Assembly (NCBI GenBank): GCA_947487095.1
Contig: CANKVI010000026.1
Span: 1-11,045 of the forward strand
Source: Acidimicrobiaceae bacterium
Lineage (GTDB): Bacteria > Actinomycetota > Acidimicrobiia > Acidimicrobiales > Ilumatobacteraceae
Direction of reading: 5' to 3'
DNA: 11,045 nucleotides
Shown here piece after piece: positions 6,733 through 11,045 of this stretch. The notes under the pieces were generated by a model. It made no database searches. It saw only the letters and a list, made by a program, of their open reading frames with translations, and was not told the origin of the DNA. How positions within the stretch are numbered: position 1 is the first letter of the stretch; every line of letters starts with the position of its first letter. Both the position numbers and the translations under genes were made by a program.

Positions 6733-7985
6733 CGCTTCCCCGCATGTTGGTGATTATGGGTTCTGGTGAAACCGCACCAACCATGGTGCCAACGCACCGC
6801 TTGATTTCTCGGATGTTGCCTACCTCTGCACGAGCCACATTGCTCGACACGCCGTACGGGTTTCAAGAAAACGCCCCAGAGTTGGCCTCAAAGGCAGTGG
6901 AGTATTTCAACACCAGCATCAACATGAAGTTGGATGTAGCTGGGCTAACGCAATTGATTGATGCGGATGCATTGGCTGTTGAACGCGGTCTGCAACTTGT
7001 TGCCGATGCGCATTATGTTTTTGCAGGTCCGGGTTCACCAACGTATGCATTACGTCAATGGCATGGAAGCGCACTCGCCGGATTGTTGGTGAAAAAGTTG
7101 CGAGATGGAGGAGTAGTTACATTCGCATCTGCTGCCGCACTGACACTGGGACGTTTCACGCTTCCTGTGTATGAAATTTACAAAGCAGGAGCAAACCCGT
7201 ATTGGCTAGAGGGTTTGAACATTCTTGGCGAAATTGGCATAAACGCTGTAGTTGTTCCGCATTACAACAATGCTGAAGGCGGTCATCACGACACTCGTTT
7301 TTGTTACATGGGAGAGCGACGCCTTTCGGTAATGGAAACTGAGTTGCCAGACGAAGTGTTTGTTTTGGGTGTAGACGAACACACTGGCTTGATGCTTGAT
7401 CTCGATGTAAATCAGGCAACGGTGGTGGGCAAGGGAGTGATCAGTATTCGCATGCGCGGTGCGACAACCGAAATCGCAAGTGGCGAAGTGTTCTCCATTG
7501 ATCGTTTACGCAACCCATGGTCGGAAGCTTCGACGTCAGTAGTTTCAGCACCTGAACCAGTTGCCGCAGCAGTTGTTGAAACGGCAGATAGCAATCTGCG
7601 CCAAGCAACTGATCGATTAAACATTGCATTTCAGGCCGCAATTGATAATGCAGATGCAGATGCAGCAGCACGTGCGGCGTTAGAGCTTGACGACGCGATT
7701 GCCGGTTGGTCTATTGACACTCTGCAAAGTTCGGACGCCGACTATGCGCGCAGTGTGCTGCGCAGCATGGTGACGCGCCTTGCTGGTGCTGCAACGGCTG
7801 GATTGCGTGATCCGCGCGAAGTAGTTGGGCCATTTGTGCAGATTCTGCTCGACCTACGGGCACAGGTTCGCTCAGATAAGCGCTTCGATCTTTCCGACAT
7901 GATTCGCGATCGTTTCGCCGAAATTAAGGTTGAGGTACGAGACACCCCACAGGGTGTTGAATGGGGCTTCCGCCAGGAGGGTTAG
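6729..7985 (+). CDS. Peptidase S51/cyanophycinase-like protein fused to a CysRS C-terminal-like domain
   Basis: Protein of 418 residues with two parts. Residues 5-260 resemble the peptidase S51/type 1 glutamine amidotransferase-like fold: MLVIMGSGE strand, TPYGFQENA, the GPGSPTYA loop where cyanophycinase has its GGDQ-like turn, and FASAAALTLG, whose Ser134 sits where the S51 nucleophile lies although the canonical Gly-x-Ser-Ala-Gly is altered. VVPHYNN (His178) and GVDEHTGL (Glu217) match the cyanophycinase His and GIDE-T regions. An Ala-rich linker (about 265-285) follows. Residues 286-415 resemble the C-terminus of cysteinyl-tRNA synthetase: a helical stretch, then LLDLRAQVRSDKRFDLSDMI, an IRDRF turn and a VEVRDTPQGVEW strand. 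The synthetase catalytic domain is absent, so it cannot charge tRNA by itself. Coupled to the preceding hydrolase; its 3' end overlaps the convergent MBL gene by 4 bp. Activity unknown. Confidence 0.88.
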   Translation: MTLPRMLVIMGSGETAPTMVPTHRLISRMLPTSARATLLDTPYGFQENAPELASKAVEYFNTSINMKLDVAGLTQLIDADALAVERGLQLVADAHYVFAGPGSPTYALRQWHGSALAGLLVKKLRDGGVVTFASAAALTLGRFTLPVYEIYKAGANPYWLEGLNILGEIGINAVVVPHYNNAEGGHHDTRFCYMGERRLSVMETELPDEVFVLGVDEHTGLMLDLDVNQATVVGKGVISIRMRGATTEIASGEVFSIDRLRNPWSEASTSVVSAPEPVAAAVVETADSNLRQATDRLNIAFQAAIDNADADAAARAALELDDAIAGWSIDTLQSSDADYARSVLRSMVTRLAGAATAGLRDPREVVGPFVQILLDLRAQVRSDKRFDLSDMIRDRFAEIKVEVRDTPQGVEWGFRQEG

Positions 7986-8806
7986 ATCGTGGTGGTGGTG
8001 AGGTCGTCGCCAAGCACGATTTCACCAGCAAAGTACTTCGCAGCGAATGCACGCCATTCATCTTCTTGACCTGGCTGCATTGACGGAACGTAGTGCGTAA
8101 GGATCAGTTTCTTGATTCCAGCCTTCGTCGCTGTTTGCGCAGCCTGCTCCAAGGTTGAGTGATAATCCAAAATGTCGAGGAAACGCTTGTTGTTAACGAG
8201 CTTGACAAGGTCTTCGCGGATAACAGTTTGTACGTAGGCATCGGCACCTGCACAAATTTCGTCCAGCGTGTCGCAAGGAATGCCATCGCCACCAAGTACA
8301 ACTGACTTGCCGTCGTGTTCCAAGCGGAATGCAACGGTTGGCTCAACTGGTTGGTGGTGCGTGCGTGCGACTTTTACCTGCACATCGCCAATTGCAAACG
8401 TTGCACCTGGTTGCACTTCGGTAACCACAACTTTTGGCTTATAGGTAAGTGTGTCGGTGTGGTGGGCAAGACGGTATGAAATGTCTGGTGCAAGCATCAT
8501 CAAAATTCCGTCCACCACTGTTTGGGTTCCTGGAGGGCCGTACACATTGAGCGGTGTTTCAATGCCGGTCATAACCCAATGACTCGTGATGACGTCATTC
8601 AAGTCGGTGATGTGATCGCTGTGCAGGTGGGTAATGAGCACTGCGTTTAGCAGCACGGGCAGTGTGCCTGCTCCCGCGAGTCGCATGACGACTGCGCGAC
8701 CTGCGTCCACCAAGATGGTTTGTCCACCTGCGCGAACCAATGTTGCTGGTCCGCCTCGACGTGGGTCGGGTAGTGGGCTTCCGGTGCCAAGCAGTGTGAT
8801 TTCCAT
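7982..8806 (-). CDS. MBL-fold metallohydrolase (RNase Z/arylsulfatase-like branch)
   Basis: Cytoplasmic zinc-dependent hydrolase of 274 residues. MEITLLGTGSPLPDPRRGG is the typical opening of the RNase Z-like branch of metallo-beta-lactamase-fold proteins. HLHSDH (60-65) gives the metal ligands His60, His62, Asp64 and His65. Further ligands are probably His150 or His151 (ARTHHQP), Asp174 in LGGDGIP, and His238 in LTHYVP. It lacks anything pointing to tRNA 3' processing specifically, and such proteins often hydrolyse small esters, lactones or sulfates. The start is backed by AAAGGA 7 nt upstream, overlapping the stop of the dehalogenase gene. It is the last gene of a four-gene minus-strand operon, 11 bp after the dehalogenase. 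The 3' end overlaps the convergent S51 gene by 4 bp, leaving no room for a terminator between them. Confidence 0.92.
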   Translation of the reverse strand: MEITLLGTGSPLPDPRRGGPATLVRAGGQTILVDAGRAVVMRLAGAGTLPVLLNAVLITHLHSDHITDLNDVITSHWVMTGIETPLNVYGPPGTQTVVDGILMMLAPDISYRLAHHTDTLTYKPKVVVTEVQPGATFAIGDVQVKVARTHHQPVEPTVAFRLEHDGKSVVLGGDGIPCDTLDEICAGADAYVQTVIREDLVKLVNNKRFLDILDYHSTLEQAAQTATKAGIKKLILTHYVPSMQPGQEDEWRAFAAKYFAGEIVLGDDLTTTTI

Positions 8807-8817
8807 GTTTGTTTCCT

Positions 8818-9732
8818 TTACAGAGGTGTTGATGCGATGAATGAGTTGATGAGTGCGGCGACTTCCTCGCCCTTGTCTTCTTGAACGAAATGTCCGCCAC
8901 CTTCAATGGTGACGTGTGGCTGACCTTGCGCTCCAGGGATCAACGTCATGAATGGTTTTGCTCCACCCTTGGTGACTGGGTCTTTGTCGCCAAAGCAACA
9001 CAACACTGGACGTTCAAATTTCTTCAGAATTTCCCATGCTGCAATGTTGTCGTTGGATGCAGGGTCGGCAATCGATGTTGGAACGAACGAAGGGAAAATT
9101 CGCGCGCCAGCCTTATACGTGTCGTCAGGGTATGGTGCGTCATATGCAGCAATGGTGGCTTCGCTTAAGTCTGTTGCGCTTCCACCATTGACGATCGTGC
9201 CAATTGGGAACACCTTTGAATTCTGCGAGAAGTCACGCCAGGCAATAAATGCATCGGTTGGTGGATGTTCGCCAGTAGGAAGACCGGTGTTGCTCACCAC
9301 GATGCGCGAGAAGCGCTCGGGTTCTGCGGCAACGAGGCGAAGTCCAACAAGCCCACCCCAGTCTTGGCCGAAGAACGTGGCCTTGCGAATGGACAGGTGG
9401 TCAAAGAGCAACTCGGCCATCCATTGCACATGACGCGAATAGGAATAGTCGGTCATCTCAGATGGCTTGTCGGACTTTCCGAAACCAACAAGGTCTGGGG
9501 CAATGACGCGATGGCCTGCTGCAGCGAGGATGGGAATCATCTTGCGGTACAAGTACGACCACGATGGTTCACCGTGCATGAGTAACACGATGTCTCCGTC
9601 GCGCGGGCCTTCATCTAGGTAATGAACACGGAGTTTTCCGCCATCAAGATCGTTGATCTCCACATAATTTGGGGCGAATGGATAATCGGCGAGATTGGCG
9701 AACCGGTCGTCGGGTGTACGTAGTGATTTCAT
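8818..9732 (-). CDS. dhmA: Haloalkane dehalogenase, DhlA/DhmA subfamily (HLD-I)
   Basis: Alpha/beta-fold enzyme of 304 residues that hydrolyses a carbon-halogen bond to give an alcohol, halide and a proton, in the cytoplasm. The full subfamily I pentad is visible. The nucleophile is Asp124 in GQDWGG (an Asp, not Ser, which separates it from esterases). The halide-binding Trp125 follows directly, and Trp165 in FIAWRDF of the cap is the likely second halide ligand. The acid is Asp251 in FGDKDPVT and the base His281 in GGGHFVQED. HGEPSWSYLYRKM (53-65) forms the oxyanion region. Overall it closely follows mycobacterial DhmA (LRTPDDRFANL start, YPFAPNYV). AAAGG lies 7 nt before the ATG. The start overlaps the TetR stop by 4 bp (ATGA), so expression is coupled to the regulator. 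Actual halogenated substrate unknown. Confidence 0.93.
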   Translation of the reverse strand: MKSLRTPDDRFANLADYPFAPNYVEINDLDGGKLRVHYLDEGPRDGDIVLLMHGEPSWSYLYRKMIPILAAAGHRVIAPDLVGFGKSDKPSEMTDYSYSRHVQWMAELLFDHLSIRKATFFGQDWGGLVGLRLVAAEPERFSRIVVSNTGLPTGEHPPTDAFIAWRDFSQNSKVFPIGTIVNGGSATDLSEATIAAYDAPYPDDTYKAGARIFPSFVPTSIADPASNDNIAAWEILKKFERPVLCCFGDKDPVTKGGAKPFMTLIPGAQGQPHVTIEGGGHFVQEDKGEEVAALINSFIASTPL

Positions 9733-10328
9733 TGAAGTGCCTTTCGAATCGACTCGGTAAGTATTGACTTAATGGTGAGAACTGACATCTTTTGGTCTGA
9801 GCGCATCATGTCGTAACTCTCAAATGTGGTCAACGAATCGATGATGGCTACTGCGGCTTGCTGTTGCTGCTTGTCAAACGCCGAAAGTTCCTCGGCGAAG
9901 TGTTTGATGATTTGAGTACGAAGTAACTTGCGTCCGAAGACGAGTTGATTTTTGATGATCGGATTCTTGAGGGCGAACGATCGCGCTGCAGGAGCAATCT
10001 TTTCGTTCATGGTGTAAATGCGAACGCGCTGATTGACGAAGTTTTCAATTTTTGTATCCAATGAACCAATACCGGCATCGTCAATGAGTGCGTACTCAAT
10101 TTCTTTCGAAAATGCCAGATCGCAAACCGAGCGGTACAGGTCGTTTACATCTTCGAAATATCGAAAGATAGATCTCTCTGATAACCCAGCTTTGCTTGCA
10201 ATGAGCGCAGCGCTGATTTCTGTCTCTCCATTTTCAATAAGGCCGAGCAATGCATCGACAATGTCTTGTCGATTGCGTTCGCGCCGCAGACTTCTTCCAT
10301 CTACGGCCGACGCTGGAATGTTGGTCAT
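9729..10328 (-). CDS. TetR family transcriptional regulator
   Basis: DNA-binding repressor-type protein of 199 residues, normal for TetR. After a basic stretch (SLRRERNRQDIVDALLGLI, 13-31) comes the helix-turn-helix at about 38-62, with the typical IASKAGLSERSIFRYFEDVNDL pattern, here with F-R-Y-F in place of the common F-Y-H-Y-F. The remaining helical part would bind an unknown ligand. ATG 10328 lies 4 bp after the stop of the upstream gene; an in-frame TTG at 10352 would overlap that gene and is less likely. No good Shine-Dalgarno site is seen, so it probably depends on coupling to the gene before it. Position inside the operon, between the DUF1330-like gene and the dehalogenase, suggests it controls its own operon; the promoter would lie right of the window. 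Confidence 0.92.
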   Translation of the reverse strand: MTNIPASAVDGRSLRRERNRQDIVDALLGLIENGETEISAALIASKAGLSERSIFRYFEDVNDLYRSVCDLAFSKEIEYALIDDAGIGSLDTKIENFVNQRVRIYTMNEKIAPAARSFALKNPIIKNQLVFGRKLLRTQIIKHFAEELSAFDKQQQQAAVAIIDSLTTFESYDMMRSDQKMSVLTIKSILTESIRKALQ

Positions 10329-10332
10329 GAGG

Positions 10333-11045
10333 TTATGAAGTGATTCCGTCAATTGAGGCGGAAACAGTCATTGCATAACTCTCACCAGAAGAAAGACCAT
10401 TGATCGACGCAACGAGCGCATCTGCTTCTTGTTCGGTTGAAACGTGAACAAATTGCACGGTGTCATATTTGCGACCGTCACCGATGATGGTTCCTTCTGC
10501 CCACATTCCAACTGCGTTCGGCAATGAACCAAGAACGTGATCGCGGTCTGCTGCTTGGCGAACCACCATGACAATATTGCGCAACCCAAAATCTTCGGGA
10601 CGAGTACGCGTGTCTAGTGCTTCATCGACTGGCCTGCAACACACAATGGTGGTGCGCTTCATGCCAGCAGCCTTGTGCTCGTGTTTCTCGGCGAAGTCTT
10701 TGCGCTGTTGCATGTCGATAAACGATTTTCGAGTTGCATAACGCACGATGGCAATGCGGTCCCAGTCTTCGTCGCCAATGTGATTCTTCGTTACGTCGGC
10801 AACGAACACAATGTCGGCACCAATCTTGTTCAGAATTGATGCTGGGTTGTACTTGTCGTCGGCTTCACGTCCACTTACTTGTGGTGCGTCGGTACTGCTG
10901 TATTGGGCAACGTCGTGGTACTTCATGAGGTTGACCATGAAGATTGGTCCGTCTTGTTCCGGGGGAGTTGTCGCCAACTGTGCGGCGTAGTCCAAGTCGA
11001 TTCGGCCGTATTTGTGCTTGAGATTTGGTGTTTTTTCTTCGGACA
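10333..11045 (-). CDS. DUF1330-like dimeric alpha/beta-barrel protein, first base of start codon outside window
   Basis: About 237 residues; the reading frame is open to the right edge, where the last visible bases (TG then TCC) look like a start codon lacking its first base, giving xSEEKTPNLKH as N-terminus. The first half (about 33-138) resembles DUF1330/dimeric alpha-beta barrel proteins: IFMVNLMKYHD strand, an NKIGADIVFVADV strand, then DWDRIAIVRYATRKSF and HEHKAAG. The second half (about 154-230) has a similar strand-helix-strand pattern (IVMVVRQAADRDHVLG, DTVQFVHVSTEQEADAL, ESYAMTVSAS), suggesting a tandem pair of ferredoxin-like folds in one chain. No signal peptide or catalytic motif is recognised. 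It is the first visible gene of the TetR-dehalogenase-MBL operon. Such proteins can be small-molecule-binding or monooxygenase-like; the role here is unknown. Confidence 0.8.
   Translation of the reverse strand, partial: SEEKTPNLKHKYGRIDLDYAAQLATTPPEQDGPIFMVNLMKYHDVAQYSSTDAPQVSGREADDKYNPASILNKIGADIVFVADVTKNHIGDEDWDRIAIVRYATRKSFIDMQQRKDFAEKHEHKAAGMKRTTIVCCRPVDEALDTRTRPEDFGLRNIVMVVRQAADRDHVLGSLPNAVGMWAEGTIIGDGRKYDTVQFVHVSTEQEADALVASINGLSSGESYAMTVSASIDGITS

Noticed and set aside
7650..7670. Short GCAGAT tandem repeat
   Set aside because: Only about three units, in frame, encoding an Asp-Ala-rich bit of a helical region; no sign of a functional repeat.
8948..9433. 161-residue plus-strand frame opposite the dehalogenase gene
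   Set aside because: No recognisable domain and fully antisense to a gene with intact catalytic motifs.
10329..10352. TTG extension of the TetR gene overlapping the upstream gene by 20 bp
   Set aside because: ATG 10328 follows the upstream stop by 4 bp and gives a normal TetR N-terminus; the TTG start has no better ribosome binding site.

Overview
The window looks like a piece of chromosome from an actinobacterium of moderate GC (close to 50% by eye). A free-living Acidimicrobiia-type bacterium from water or soil is a reasonable guess. Reasons: a P450 paired with a small ferredoxin, an actinobacterial-type MMPL exporter, and a haloalkane dehalogenase very like the mycobacterial DhmA type. 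The lineage is inferred from gene content; there is no rRNA or other marker gene. No tRNA, rRNA, CRISPR array, insertion sequence or phage gene was seen, and coding density is very high.

Left part (1-1964): a LysE/RhtB-type amino-acid exporter, cut by the left edge, runs leftward. Divergent from it is a two-gene unit, a 64-residue ferredoxin with a His in place of one cluster Cys, then a class I-type bacterial cytochrome P450. The short gap between the divergent genes holds a perfect 15-bp palindrome next to a TANNNT -10 box that would produce a leaderless ferredoxin mRNA. No ferredoxin reductase is present.

Centre (1980-7985): on the minus strand a sulfatase-superfamily enzyme resembling phosphonate monoester hydrolases is followed by a large MMPL/RND exporter. 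Divergent from the sulfatase, with only 19 bp between starts, is an alpha/beta hydrolase. It is translationally coupled (ATGA overlap) to a two-domain protein: a peptidase S51/cyanophycinase-like N-terminus joined to a module resembling the C-terminal part of cysteinyl-tRNA synthetase. This fusion is the most intriguing item in the window.

Right part (7982-11045): a tightly packed minus-strand operon. In order of transcription it holds a DUF1330-like protein with two putative ferredoxin-like halves (start codon just outside the right edge), a TetR regulator, a haloalkane dehalogenase of the DhlA/DhmA subfamily with a complete catalytic pentad, and a metallo-beta-lactamase-fold hydrolase. It looks like a self-regulated unit for a halogenated or other small organic substrate. 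Across the window the theme is oxidation, hydrolysis and export of small organic molecules; actual substrates cannot be read from sequence.
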